64,000 nucleotides of DNA from Psychrobacillus psychrodurans. Lineage in GTDB: Bacteria; Bacillota; Bacilli; Bacillales_A; Planococcaceae. Below, one piece after another: positions 34,189 to 42,313 of the stretch. The notes below the pieces were generated by a model. That model ran no database searches, had not been told where the DNA came from, and saw only the letters and a list, made by a program, of their open reading frames with translations. Made by a program: the position numbers and the translations under genes. The DNA lies in assembly GCA_900114885.1 (NCBI GenBank), contig FOUN01000014.1:17973-81972 (forward strand), given 5' to 3'. The stretch's first letter is position 1; the number at the start of each line of letters is the position of its first letter.

Positions 34189-34929
34189 ATGAAAAGTATT
34201 TTAGCATTTGAGGCACCTGAAGAAGCGGCGAAATATGATATTATCACAAAAGAATTGATGGCAAAACTAAAGGGATATCAGCATGTATTGGAAGAACATT
34301 ATCAATTGACCGCTATTCCTAAAGGAGTACTTTGGACGACGGGGGAACTGGCGACTACTACCTTCTCGTCAATACCAATACCAGCATTCACGAGAGAAGA
34401 TTTCATTTATATGTCCCCAATTCTAAAGGAGTGGCAAAACTTGTTGGTCTCCCAATTGGATGGTAAGGTAATACCCCATATTCAAAGTTTTTATGAGAAC
34501 TTTAGTACTGACCAGTTATTTGTCATTCTGGCCCATGAACTAACGCATCATATTGATTTGTTCGTAGATGAATTTGAGGATGAACGACATGATAGTATTT
34601 GGTTTGAAGAAGGAATGTGCTTTTATTTGCCTAGAAAGTATTGTTTAACAGACGAACAATTTGAAGAAGTAACTGCTATTGAACTTGAGTTATTGACCAC
34701 TTTTACAGAAGAATATGGTGATAATGACTTGAATGATTTCGGTTCGATGTCTTACCAGGGTTCACTTTCTAGTATTATGTTTGATTATTGGAGAAGTTAT
34801 TTAAAAGTTAAATCACTGGTTGAAAAGGTGAATGGGGATGTCCATATAGTATTTGAGCTATATAACAAGTGGCATGAGCAAGGAAGGTATATTTCATTAG
34901 TCCAGTATTTCGGAAATAATTTAAAATAA
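34189..34929 (+). CDS. Putative gluzincin-type zinc metallopeptidase
   Basis: A 246-residue cytoplasmic protein with H-E-L-T-H at residues 116-120 followed by another His and, about 20 residues later, W-F-E-E-G (Glu140/141). That is the HExxH plus downstream Glu arrangement of gluzincin metallopeptidases. No signal peptide is present. It has its own GGTGG ribosome site and lies between a GNAT and an isochorismatase gene. Substrate and family are unknown to me. The motif spacing makes zinc binding likely; proteolysis is inferred. Confidence 0.72.
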   Translation: MKSILAFEAPEEAAKYDIITKELMAKLKGYQHVLEEHYQLTAIPKGVLWTTGELATTTFSSIPIPAFTREDFIYMSPILKEWQNLLVSQLDGKVIPHIQSFYENFSTDQLFVILAHELTHHIDLFVDEFEDERHDSIWFEEGMCFYLPRKYCLTDEQFEEVTAIELELLTTFTEEYGDNDLNDFGSMSYQGSLSSIMFDYWRSYLKVKSLVEKVNGDVHIVFELYNKWHEQGRYISLVQYFGNNLK

Positions 34930-34947
34930 ATAAAAAGAGGTGTTGTT

Positions 34948-35505
34948 ATGAAACAAGCATTATTAATCATTGACGCGCAACAGGAATTAATAGAAGGGAA
35001 TGACCAGGAAGGTAGTGTATTTCTAAAAGAACAGTTAATAGAAAACATCAATTTAGTAATTAAAAAAGCAATTGAGTCAGATGCTATTATCGTTTTTGTA
35101 AGAGATACAGATGTGGCAGAAGGAAAAGGAGAAGGCTTCCAAGTCCACAGAGGTATTACTATACCTACAGACGCAAAGACATTCGATAAAGCTGCAACAA
35201 ATTCATTTTATGGAACTGGATTAAGAGAATATTTAGAAGAACAGAAGGTTCAACATGTAGTAATTATGGGCTGCAAAACGGAGCACTGCATAGATACAGC
35301 AGTACGAACTGCAACCGTTTCACAATTAGATGTCACGTTAGTTGGAGATGGACATTCAACAACAGGTTCAGCAGTTCTTACGGCAGAACAAATTATTAAT
35401 CATCACAATAAAGTACTACATGGTCATTATAATGTAGATAATTTTTCAATGGTAAGAAATGCAGCGGAAGATCTATTTGACCCATTACATGATACGCATC
35501 GATAA
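34948..35505 (+). CDS. Isochorismatase-family cysteine hydrolase
   Basis: A 185-residue hydrolase with the Asp-Lys-Cys triad at Asp9 (L-L-I-I-D-A-Q), Lys81 (F-D-K-A-A-T-N-S-F) and Cys114 (T-E-H-C-I-D-T-A-V-R-T-A). It would hydrolyse an amide or vinyl ether, as nicotinamidase-like or isochorismatase-like enzymes do. It follows the metallopeptidase-like gene by 18 bases, probably in the same operon. The exact substrate cannot be told; it lacks the metal-binding Asp-His-His set of nicotinamidases as far as I can see. Confidence 0.92.
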   Translation: MKQALLIIDAQQELIEGNDQEGSVFLKEQLIENINLVIKKAIESDAIIVFVRDTDVAEGKGEGFQVHRGITIPTDAKTFDKAATNSFYGTGLREYLEEQKVQHVVIMGCKTEHCIDTAVRTATVSQLDVTLVGDGHSTTGSAVLTAEQIINHHNKVLHGHYNVDNFSMVRNAAEDLFDPLHDTHR

Positions 35506-35598
35506 GTGGTAGGTTTAAAAAAATTTTTTATGACCGTATCTTTTTAGTCCATATTTCCGTTTATATTAGTGAAAGACAAATTTGAAGGAGGGGTAAAC

Positions 35599-36414
35599 AT
35601 GCGGCCGCTTGTTGAAAAAACTCCGTTTGAATTGAATGAGGAATTTGAGATGGCTATTAAGCCTTTTATGCATAGTTTAAGGAAGTATTGTTTATCCCTG
35701 ACGCGTACAAAGTGGGATGGAGAAGACTTAATGCAGGAGACGATAGAAAAAGCATATATAAGTTGGATGAAAATGCCGAAGGAAATGGCAAAGTCCTATT
35801 TGTTTCGTATTGCCTCCAATGCCTGGATCGATAAGCATCGTAAACGTAAAATAGAAGAAAATTTGCATCAAGATATGTCCAATTATAATTATCAAGAAGG
35901 AATTTCAGCAGAACTTTTCCCAAGAATCTATGCGTTATTACATGAACTGTCCGCAAAGCAAAGGGTGGTGGTATTACTGGTCATGGGATTTGGCTACTCC
36001 TCAAAAGAAACGGCAAATTTGCTTTCGGTCAGTGAGGGTTCTATCAAAGCTGCTCTAAACAGGGCTAGGAAAAATGCTAAGCAAAAATCCTACGAATCCT
36101 TCCGATATGATGTTGAAGACGAAACAGCTATGTCTTATTTACACGCGTGGAGCAGTGGAGATCCGAATGCCGTTATTCGTGTTTATCAGAACGATCATCA
36201 ACAACCATATATGCAAAGTGGAAAAATAGAACTCGCTTCCTCAAGTCACTCTATCGTCCATTCATACGTACAGGGCAATTCTTCTTATATGCTAATTTCG
36301 TTCCTCAAGAAAAATGGCGAAGTGCTAATTGTTCCGTTCTATCAATTAGAAGTAGCTAGGTTATTATCTCAGCTTACTTTTTGGAAAGAAGAGGGTCTTT
36401 TAGCTATAGCGTAG
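35599..36414 (+). CDS. ECF-like sigma-70 family factor with C-terminal extension
   Basis: A 271-residue sigma factor. Region 2 shows [14 protein letters not shown] and [18 protein letters not shown], and region 4 shows [26 protein letters not shown]. About 95 further residues follow, unusual for a plain ECF factor. GGAGGGG precedes ATG 35599. No anti-sigma gene is adjacent; instead clpP begins 14 bases downstream. The extension may take the role of a regulator, as known for some ECF groups. Confidence 0.9.
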   Translation: MRPLVEKTPFELNEEFEMAIKPFMHSLRKYCLSLTRTKWDGEDLMQETIEKAYISWMKMPKEMAKSYLFRIASNAWIDKHRKRKIEENLHQDMSNYNYQEGISAELFPRIYALLHELSAKQRVVVLLVMGFGYSSKETANLLSVSEGSIKAALNRARKNAKQKSYESFRYDVEDETAMSYLHAWSSGDPNAVIRVYQNDHQQPYMQSGKIELASSSHSIVHSYVQGNSSYMLISFLKKNGEVLIVPFYQLEVARLLSQLTFWKEEGLLAIA

Positions 36415-36428
36415 AAAGGGGAAAGAAA

Positions 36429-37004
36429 ATGTCTAACCTTATTCCATATGTTGTAGAACAAACAGGACATGGCGAGCGATCATATGATATATATTCGAGA
36501 TTATTGAAAGATCGTATTATTTTCCTTGGCTCGGAAATCAATGACGTTGTTGCTAATAATATCGTGGCGCAACTATTGTTTTTAGAAGCAGATGATCCGG
36601 AGAAGGATATTTCTTTGTACATCAATAGTCCAGGAGGCTCAGTAAGTTCTGGATTTGCAATTTATGATACAATGCAGATCATTAAACCAGATGTACGTAC
36701 GATTTGTACGGGAATGGCTGCTTCATTTGGTGCGACGATATTAGTTGCGGGTGCAAAAGGAAAACGTTTTGCTTTACCGAACAGTGAGATTATGATTCAT
36801 CAACCTCTTGGCGGGGCACAAGGTCAGGCAAGTGATATTGAAATCAGTGCTAGACGTATTCTGTTGATGAAAGATAGAATTAACCAAATCTTTTCAGACC
36901 GAACAGGTCAGTCCATTGAAAAAATAGCAAAAGACTCTGACCGTGATTATTTTATGACAGCTGAAGAAGCGATGAGTTATGGCATTATTGATCAAATCGT
37001 ATAA
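36429..37004 (+). CDS. clpP: ClpP-family ATP-dependent protease proteolytic subunit (likely a paralogue)
   Basis: A 191-residue serine peptidase with the N-terminal [17 protein letters not shown], the catalytic Ser99 in G-M-A-A-S-F-G-A, His124 in [12 protein letters not shown] and the Asp in D-S-D-R-D-Y-F-M near 171-173. The usual Bacillus ClpP has M-A-A-S-M-G-A; Phe for Met suggests a second paralogue. ATG 36429 has GAAAGGGG upstream. It is probably cotranscribed with the sigma factor gene. It would form tetradecamers with ClpC/ClpX ATPases encoded elsewhere. Confidence 0.95.
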   Translation: MSNLIPYVVEQTGHGERSYDIYSRLLKDRIIFLGSEINDVVANNIVAQLLFLEADDPEKDISLYINSPGGSVSSGFAIYDTMQIIKPDVRTICTGMAASFGATILVAGAKGKRFALPNSEIMIHQPLGGAQGQASDIEISARRILLMKDRINQIFSDRTGQSIEKIAKDSDRDYFMTAEEAMSYGIIDQIV

Positions 37005-37010
37005 CGATAT

Positions 37011-37042
37011 AAAACTCCTCACCTTATTTGGTGAGGAGTTTT
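37011..37042. terminator. Bidirectional rho-independent terminator
   Basis: A perfect stem AAAACTCCTCACC / GGTGAGGAGTTTT lies between convergent clpP and the CPBP gene. Confidence 0.92.
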
Positions 37043-37043
37043 A

Positions 37044-37739
37044 TTAACTTAGAGCAGTTAATACCACAGCAATACCATTAAAGACGCCATGTATAATCAT
37101 GCCAGGATATATGGATCCAGTTTTTTCATAAGTCCATGAAAATATAACACCCGTAAGAAAATTGACTGGCAATGTATTATAGGTAGGAATATGAACAAGC
37201 ATGAAAACGGAAGAACTAAGTAATATCCCAGCTGGCACTCCCCACTTAACTCTAAACCATCTATAAAGAAAGCCGCGATAGAAAATCTCCTCATAAATAG
37301 GAGAAATGATAGCAGCTGATACGAAAGCGATGAGAAATGACAAAATTCCCATATTGCTTTGTAGGCTTTGTGTCTTTGTATTTTCTGAAGTCCCCCCAAG
37401 GAGTTCCATTAATATAACTATTATTACACTAGTTCCTATTAAAAAAACTGTCCAAGTTATAATAGACTTCCAATAGGACGTTTGGAATGAGTTGAAGCCG
37501 ACAGCTCGCCATGAAAGGTTATATGGTCTCAAGGCGATGACATACACTCCTCCTGTGAAAAGAATAGACATTACGAGTCCTGTTAATGTGCCTGAATAAA
37601 GGCTATCCTCCAAAAATACAAACAAAACATCCTGTAATAGGTTCTCGATAACTATAGGAACAAATAAAAAAGTTATCAATAACAGCAGTATAAGTTCTCT
37701 CCAAGACCAAAACATTGTTTTGAACGAAAATTCTTTCAT
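37044..37739 (-). CDS. CPBP-family intramembrane metalloprotease
   Basis: A 231-residue membrane protein with six to seven hydrophobic segments and the Abi/CAAX motif set: E-E-I-F-Y-R-G-F-L-Y-R near residue 155, F-M-L-V-H near 190, and a C-terminal M-I-I-H-G-V-F-N near 220. These supply the Glu-Glu and His residues of Rce1-like intramembrane proteases. GGAGG precedes ATG 37739. It is divergent from a MerR regulator whose palindromic operator lies in the shared gap, so it is a probable target. Confidence 0.9.
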   Translation of the reverse strand: MKEFSFKTMFWSWRELILLLLITFLFVPIVIENLLQDVLFVFLEDSLYSGTLTGLVMSILFTGGVYVIALRPYNLSWRAVGFNSFQTSYWKSIITWTVFLIGTSVIIVILMELLGGTSENTKTQSLQSNMGILSFLIAFVSAAIISPIYEEIFYRGFLYRWFRVKWGVPAGILLSSSVFMLVHIPTYNTLPVNFLTGVIFSWTYEKTGSIYPGMIIHGVFNGIAVVLTALS

Positions 37740-37790
37740 TTTGTAATTCCTCCAATAACGAAATATGTTATTTTTAGAATAAGTGGTGAC

Positions 37791-37800
37791 GTAACGTTAC
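37791..37800. promoter_or_regulatory. Palindromic MerR operator candidate
   Basis: GTAACGTTAC, a perfect 10-bp palindrome with flanking TGAC/CTGCA, lies in the 93-base gap between the divergent CPBP and MerR genes. MerR proteins bind dyads inside a long-spacer promoter, and TipA/BmrR-class operators often have a similar core. Confidence 0.5.
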
Positions 37801-37832
37801 CTGCAAGACATTTTATATGGAGGGGATGAATA

Positions 37833-38576
37833 TTGGTTCACTACACTACCGGAGAGGTATCAAAAAAACTTCATATCTCTGTCCGTACTATTCGTTATTA
37901 CGATCAAATCAATTTATTTAAACCAACAATGATTCATGAAAGTGGTAAAAGGCTTTATTCGGAAGAGGATCTCTTATCGCTTGAAAAGATAACCTTGTTA
38001 AAAGCGGCTTCGCTTCCGCTAAAGGATATACAGCAGATCGTGGAAAGAGTCTCTATTGCAGACATACTTAAAATGCACCGAGAACGACTCAATGTAGATA
38101 TGCAGCAATTACAAAAATCTATTGAGCATACAAACACCTTACTTAACATAGTCCAGCTCGAAGGGATGCTAAAGTGGGAAGAATTAGTACCGCTTTTCCA
38201 ACAACATCAAAAGTATAGTAAGGAAGATGTATGGAAGGAAATATTTACCGAAGAGGAAAGAGCAACCTTAACAGCTAGTCTGCCAAAATTAGAACAGGAT
38301 GCAGATAACACAGTGAAATGGATCAATCTTATAAAACGAATCGAACTATGTTTGGCTGAAGGGAAACCACCAAATTCTCCAGAAGGAAAAATTATTGCGG
38401 AAGATATCCGTATTTTATCCAGTATTACATTCGCAAATGAAGACTTAGCTGATAAATTCTGGGAAGTTCGGAAATCTGAAGATACATCCGAAGCGTTAGG
38501 TCTCTATCCCGTTAGTCAGGAAATAATTGAGTTTATAGAAGAAGCGGTGGAAGGGATAGCTAGTGTGCAACAATAA
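37833..38576 (+). CDS. MerR-family transcription regulator
   Basis: A 247-residue regulator. The N-terminal winged helix T-T-G-E-V-S-K-K-L-H-I-S-V-R-T-I-R-Y-Y-D-Q is followed by a second helix pair, a long coiled-coil dimer helix (about 75-115) and an effector domain of about 130 helical residues like those of TipAS-type or other multidrug-binding members. TTG 37833 follows GGAGGGG. It is divergent from the CPBP gene and presumably autoregulated through the palindrome in the gap. The ligand is unknown. Confidence 0.92.
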   Translation: MVHYTTGEVSKKLHISVRTIRYYDQINLFKPTMIHESGKRLYSEEDLLSLEKITLLKAASLPLKDIQQIVERVSIADILKMHRERLNVDMQQLQKSIEHTNTLLNIVQLEGMLKWEELVPLFQQHQKYSKEDVWKEIFTEEERATLTASLPKLEQDADNTVKWINLIKRIELCLAEGKPPNSPEGKIIAEDIRILSSITFANEDLADKFWEVRKSEDTSEALGLYPVSQEIIEFIEEAVEGIASVQQ

Positions 38577-38699
38577 GGCGATAGATAAGTGCTAGCTATT
38601 CAAAATCGATAATAACTAATTCTCTAAATGCTCCTCGTCACTCAGAGGATAAAACTAAAAATAAGATAAAAGAAGTGATATGTATATAGGTATAAGGAA

Positions 38700-38730
38700 A
38701 CACACACAAGTATTTGTGTGTGTTTTTTTA
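38700..38730 (+). terminator. Rho-independent terminator
   Basis: ACACACACAA / TTGTGTGTG is followed by seven Ts, about 125 bases after the MerR gene. Confidence 0.88.
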
Positions 38731-38965
38731 TTTTAACTTAAGTAATTAGTCTCAATCGTTAAGGTATTTTGAAGAAAAAAAGTGCTTATATGTAACTTTA
38801 TGCCTCTAAAATAAGTCGCAAGGAAAGAATTTATGACTTTGTTTGTAGAAAAAGTAGAGGTTATGAAGAATCCGTTACCCGCAAATTTAGCGAAAGTATA
38901 ATTATGTTAATCTTCTGTCACTAACTGATTAACTGTTAAGGAGAAGTGGAGGTAAAAATAAACTA

Positions 38966-39007
38966 TATAACTATAAGGAGGTTATTATTTCTAAAATAAT
39001 AGTTATA
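38966..39007 (+). promoter_or_regulatory. Hairpin with embedded Shine-Dalgarno-like sequence in the leader of the secreted-protein cluster
   Basis: TATAACTAT (38966) pairs perfectly with ATAGTTATA (39007), and AAGGAGG lies inside the structure. No ATG, GTG or TTG follows at the right distance. The 38731-39060 gap holds no gene that I can support, so this is probably leader RNA of the 39061 gene. Confidence 0.4.
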
Positions 39008-39060
39008 AAAGAATGGGCATATGGATAGAATGGTTGGGGCGAGTGAAAGGGGTGTAAACA

Positions 39061-39489
39061 ATGAAAAAAGTTATAGGAACTATCTTGATATTTCTTGTTC
39101 TACTAGGATCCAGCACCATTTATGCCAGTGGTTTGCCACAAATTTCCCTTTCCAAATGGTATGGTCAATCATTTCAAGAGGAGAGTGAGGCATTTGAAGT
39201 TGTAACATCAAAAAGTATTAAAGAGATTCTAATGGAAATGAAATTATTTCTAACGACAACAAATGAAAAACTTGATGTTGATGTTTCAACTTTTTTAGAC
39301 ACTCAGGTAGAGGCAACAAACTCCAATTTGGAGGGATTTTCAAATGAAACTAAAAGAAGTCTTGCTGAATCAATAAAAGATTTGGAAAAGGTTAGCTTTG
39401 ATGAGTATATGGACGAAGACGAAGAACTCATAAAAGAAGAGCTCGAACAAGAGGTTGAAGGACTATTAGCAGATGTGTTAAGTAAATAA
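39061..39489 (+). CDS. Secreted acidic helical protein 1 of the 39-43 kb cluster
   Basis: A 142-residue protein with a signal peptide (M-K-K-V start, hydrophobic core, probable cleavage after Y-A-S near residue 22-23). The mature part opens with L-S-K-W-Y-G-Q-S-F, a motif shared with the next three gene products, and continues as charged, heptad-like helix with a very acidic C-terminal third (E/D-rich, about 110-138). I recognise no family. It is the first gene of a run of four, with AAAGGGG upstream. It is likely exported and may bind a partner through the W-Y motif. Confidence 0.72.
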   Translation: MKKVIGTILIFLVLLGSSTIYASGLPQISLSKWYGQSFQEESEAFEVVTSKSIKEILMEMKLFLTTTNEKLDVDVSTFLDTQVEATNSNLEGFSNETKRSLAESIKDLEKVSFDEYMDEDEELIKEELEQEVEGLLADVLSK

Positions 39490-39529
39490 ACACTAATCTA
39501 AAAACTACAGTGCCAAGGGAGATTTTTCA

Positions 39530-40309
39530 TTGAAAAAAACAGTTAAACGTAAACTAATCGCAGGAGCAGTGGTAGTAGGCCTAATATCGACTACAGGAGT
39601 TGCATTTGGAGCAACGGATGCTGGCGCAGGTTTAAAAGGTTGGTATGACTCACAATTTAAAAAGGCGAATACTGAGGTAGCTATTGAATCGGCAAAACAT
39701 ACTACCCAAAAATTGCTCGAATTTAATAATGAAGCAAAAGAATTAAAAACAGGTGCTACTGAAAGTATTAATGGGACAAGGGATACTGAAACAGAAGCTG
39801 CAAAAAGTTCCATTCATCAAGAAAGTAGAGATTATATAAATTCAGTTAATAATAAAAAAGCTGAAATTCAAAATAACATCGACAATCAATTTAAGAAAAT
39901 TGAGGATGATGCGAATAAGGCAATATTAGCAGCTAGCAAATTAACTTATAGTTTAGCTGAATTGGATTTAAAAACACAAACAAGTAAGGAAGGCAAAGCT
40001 GCTCTTGCGTTTTTAAATACAGAAATTGAAAAAGAAACCAACAAAGCACTTAGTGACTTGGAGTGGGAGATTCGTACAACAAAGGGTTTCTTACAGGATT
40101 TGCTAAATAAAAAGAGTAGTGCCTCAATCGAATCCATCAATAAAACAGTGGACAATGAGATTGCTAGACTACTCGACTTAATTGCGAAGAAAACTGGAGA
40201 ATTAGTAACTGCTCAACAGACTGCAATTTCGTCAAAAGCTGCAGAATTAGAAGCAGCTGCTAAATTAAAGTTAGAAGAACGAGTAAATGCATTAATTAAT
40301 GAAAAATAA
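39530..40309 (+). CDS. Secreted coiled-coil protein 2 of the cluster
   Basis: A 259-residue protein. The signal peptide ends around V-A-F-G-A-T (cleavage near residue 27-28) and is followed by L-K-G-W-Y-D-S-Q-F-K. The rest is almost entirely amphipathic helix without proline, with many A, E, K and N residues in apolipoprotein-like repeats. It is clearly paralogous to the next gene product, for example S-R-D-Y-I-N-S-V-x-x-K-K-A-E-I here against S-R-E-H-I-D-S-I-x-x-E-K-A-H-I there. TTG 39530 follows AAGGGAG. The function is unknown; it is probably extracellular or on the outer membrane face. Confidence 0.75.
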   Translation: MKKTVKRKLIAGAVVVGLISTTGVAFGATDAGAGLKGWYDSQFKKANTEVAIESAKHTTQKLLEFNNEAKELKTGATESINGTRDTETEAAKSSIHQESRDYINSVNNKKAEIQNNIDNQFKKIEDDANKAILAASKLTYSLAELDLKTQTSKEGKAALAFLNTEIEKETNKALSDLEWEIRTTKGFLQDLLNKKSSASIESINKTVDNEIARLLDLIAKKTGELVTAQQTAISSKAAELEAAAKLKLEERVNALINEK

Positions 40310-40381
40310 AATAAACATATTTGATAATTGTAAGATGGACTAATTCATACAAAATTATAAAATCAAAGGGAGATAGTTAAT

Positions 40382-41155
40382 ATGATGAAAACAGTTAAAG
40401 GGAAAGTAATCGCAGGAACAGTAGCAGTAACACTTTTTGCAGGGGCGGGGGCAGCATTTGGAGCATCTGATGCTGGCTTAAACTTAAAAAATTGGTATAA
40501 AGCTCAATTTACTAGTTCTTCGAATGAAGTAAATAAACAAGTAGCGGAATATGCGGGAAGTAAAGTAGAAGAAATTACAACAGAATATAACACTATTAAA
40601 TCAGATGCTGGAGATAGTATTAATGAAAAAGGAGAATTTGTCGCAGGCGTAGCAAGTGATATTATCGATGAACGTAGTCGTGAGCATATCGATTCTATTA
40701 AAGATGAAAAAGCTCATATTGAAACCTACCTAGCAGGTCAATTTGATTCGCTTTCAACTTTTACACAAGGTTTAATAAATGAGGCAGGCAAAGAGGCATT
40801 AAAGTATGCAGACAAAGATTTAACTAAATATACTGGAGATACTGGAAAAGCGGCTGTTGAAAAAGTAAATACAGACGTTAAAGCAGCGACTGCAGTGGCG
40901 GTGAAAGATTTAAAGGATACAATCGATTGGGCAAAATCCGATCTTCAAGCGAAACTTGATAAAGAAACAGATTTAACAGTAGTAGAAATCAAAGCCATGA
41001 TTGATGCAAAAATTGTTGAACTACGTGGGGAAATTACGAAGAAAACAAATGCATTAGTTAAAGAGCAAGAAAGAATTATCACATTGGCAGCTAAAGGTTT
41101 ACAAATAGCTGGATTAAAAGAACTTGATGATTTAGTAAGTGGCATGAACAATTAA
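40382..41155 (+). CDS. Secreted coiled-coil protein 3 of the cluster (paralogue of protein 2)
   Basis: A 257-residue protein with a signal peptide ending near A-A-F-G-A-S and the L-K-N-W-Y-K-A-Q-F motif immediately after. The mature protein is a long helix-rich chain. It aligns with protein 2 along its length, including the C-terminal I-V-E-L-R-G-E-I-T-K-K-T-N-A-L-V against I-A-R-L-L-D-L-I-A-K-K-T-G-E-L-V. ATG 40382 follows GGGAG. The pair presumably arose by tandem duplication. The role is unknown. Confidence 0.75.
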   Translation: MMKTVKGKVIAGTVAVTLFAGAGAAFGASDAGLNLKNWYKAQFTSSSNEVNKQVAEYAGSKVEEITTEYNTIKSDAGDSINEKGEFVAGVASDIIDERSREHIDSIKDEKAHIETYLAGQFDSLSTFTQGLINEAGKEALKYADKDLTKYTGDTGKAAVEKVNTDVKAATAVAVKDLKDTIDWAKSDLQAKLDKETDLTVVEIKAMIDAKIVELRGEITKKTNALVKEQERIITLAAKGLQIAGLKELDDLVSGMNN

Positions 41156-41161
41156 TTAAAA

Positions 41162-41195
41162 TTAATAAGGACCTCTTACTTTAGAGGTTCTTATT
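41162..41195 (+). terminator. Hairpin between genes 3 and 4 of the secreted cluster
   Basis: AATAAG-ACCTCT pairs with AGAGGT-CTTATT. It may reduce read-through into the fourth gene or act as an intercistronic stabiliser. Confidence 0.7.
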
Positions 41196-41216
41196 CTTCT
41201 AATTGGAGGAATATAA

Positions 41217-42170
41217 ATGCTAAGTAGAATTGAGAAATACAAAAAGAAAAGACAAATTAAAAAAGCGACAATAATTATTGCTTTACTAATTATACTTTTG
41301 GGACTCTCAGGTGGTGTAAAAACTGCTTTAGCAGATCAAGATATTCAAAGTTTACTGAACAATTGGTTTAACAACAAGAAGGTGGAATCCGTTCAGGAAA
41401 TTGAAGGGGCGGTCTCATCAGAAAGAGATCGTTTAATGCAGGATCTTGAGGTGGAACTACAAAGAGAAATGCAAGCTGCTGAAAATCAGCTGAATAGCTT
41501 TACAGCAACTCAAAAACAAACTCGTATTGCGGCGTTACAAGAATATGCTAACAACATAAAAGCAGGAATGACCATTGATAATAGTGAACAACAAGCTGCA
41601 ATTATGAAAAACATAGATATTATTTTAGAGAATGCAAAAGCACAGCTGGATGGTCAACAAGCTAAGTTGAATTTAGTGGCAATTCCAAATCCTGAGGCAA
41701 ATCCTATACCTAATCCAGTAGTGGTTCCAGAAACAAGCCCTGCCCCTGCATTAGAAACATCACCAACACCTGATACAGAAGTGATTTCCGAAATAGAAAA
41801 AGCTCCTGAAAAGGAAGTTAAGGCCTCATCCCCATCAGTAAAAGAAGAACCTGTTGGGATTCCTCCTGTCGAGGTAGATATTTACTCGGTTACAGATTGG
41901 TTTGTTCTGCCGAATACTTCGAATGTACAGATAGAAGAACTGACAATCACAGATGACGTATTTTCTATTAATTCCTCTTTTTCGGATATTTTGATGAACT
42001 CCCAGTCTCGAGGAATCTTGAATAGTATTTTACCAGGTTTAGAAAAACACCCGCAGTTTAAACTAATTCAATATAAAACAATTGAAGAAATGTCGCGTGT
42101 TGCACCAGGGCATTTTACAGAATCAATTTTATATCTATTAAATAAATCATTAAGCACAGTAAAAAAATAA
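41217..42170 (+). CDS. Exported coiled-coil protein 4 with proline-rich linker and C-terminal domain
   Basis: A 317-residue protein. A basic N terminus (K-K-K-R-Q-I-K-K) and a hydrophobic segment (residues 17-34) end in A-L-A-D, a plausible signal-peptidase site near residue 39, followed by L-L-N-N-W-F, the variant of the cluster motif. A coiled coil runs to about 155, a P/E/A/S-rich linker to about 220, and a compact C-terminal domain of about 95 residues follows. The architecture suggests a wall-spanning or membrane-proximal adaptor. No known family is recognised. ATG 41217 has TTGGAGG upstream. Confidence 0.72.
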   Translation: MLSRIEKYKKKRQIKKATIIIALLIILLGLSGGVKTALADQDIQSLLNNWFNNKKVESVQEIEGAVSSERDRLMQDLEVELQREMQAAENQLNSFTATQKQTRIAALQEYANNIKAGMTIDNSEQQAAIMKNIDIILENAKAQLDGQQAKLNLVAIPNPEANPIPNPVVVPETSPAPALETSPTPDTEVISEIEKAPEKEVKASSPSVKEEPVGIPPVEVDIYSVTDWFVLPNTSNVQIEELTITDDVFSINSSFSDILMNSQSRGILNSILPGLEKHPQFKLIQYKTIEEMSRVAPGHFTESILYLLNKSLSTVKK

Positions 42171-42171
42171 A

Positions 42172-42219
42172 AAATACCAGGTAATTCAACAACTAACATT
42201 GTTGAATTATCTGGTATTT
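42172..42219 (+). terminator. Rho-independent terminator of the secreted-protein cluster
   Basis: AAATACCAG-TAATTCAACAA pairs with TTGTTGAATTA-CTGGTATTT, followed by CTTTTTT. It separates the four secreted-protein genes from the HTH/F1-like gene. Confidence 0.88.
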
Positions 42220-42273
42220 ACTTTTTTGGGGTAAAAATATTTACTTTATGGAGTAAATAAATTGATTTTTAGA

Positions 42274-42289
42274 GTAATTTAAATTACTA
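42274..42289. promoter_or_regulatory. 16-bp perfect palindrome, operator candidate for the HTH/F1-like protein
   Basis: AGTAATTTAAATTACT is a perfect dyad 25 bases before the start of the HTH gene. Extra half-sites TTTACT, AGTAAA and AGTAAT flank it at 42241-42301. The cluster of half-sites suggests autoregulation. Confidence 0.5.
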
Positions 42290-42313
42290 TTAAAAGTAAT
42301 AAGGAGGGGTGTT

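Noticed and set aside
39505..39813. Open frame antisense to secreted protein 2
   Set aside because: It is a mirror of the A/E/K-rich sense codons; the sense gene has a signal peptide, ribosome site and a paralogue.
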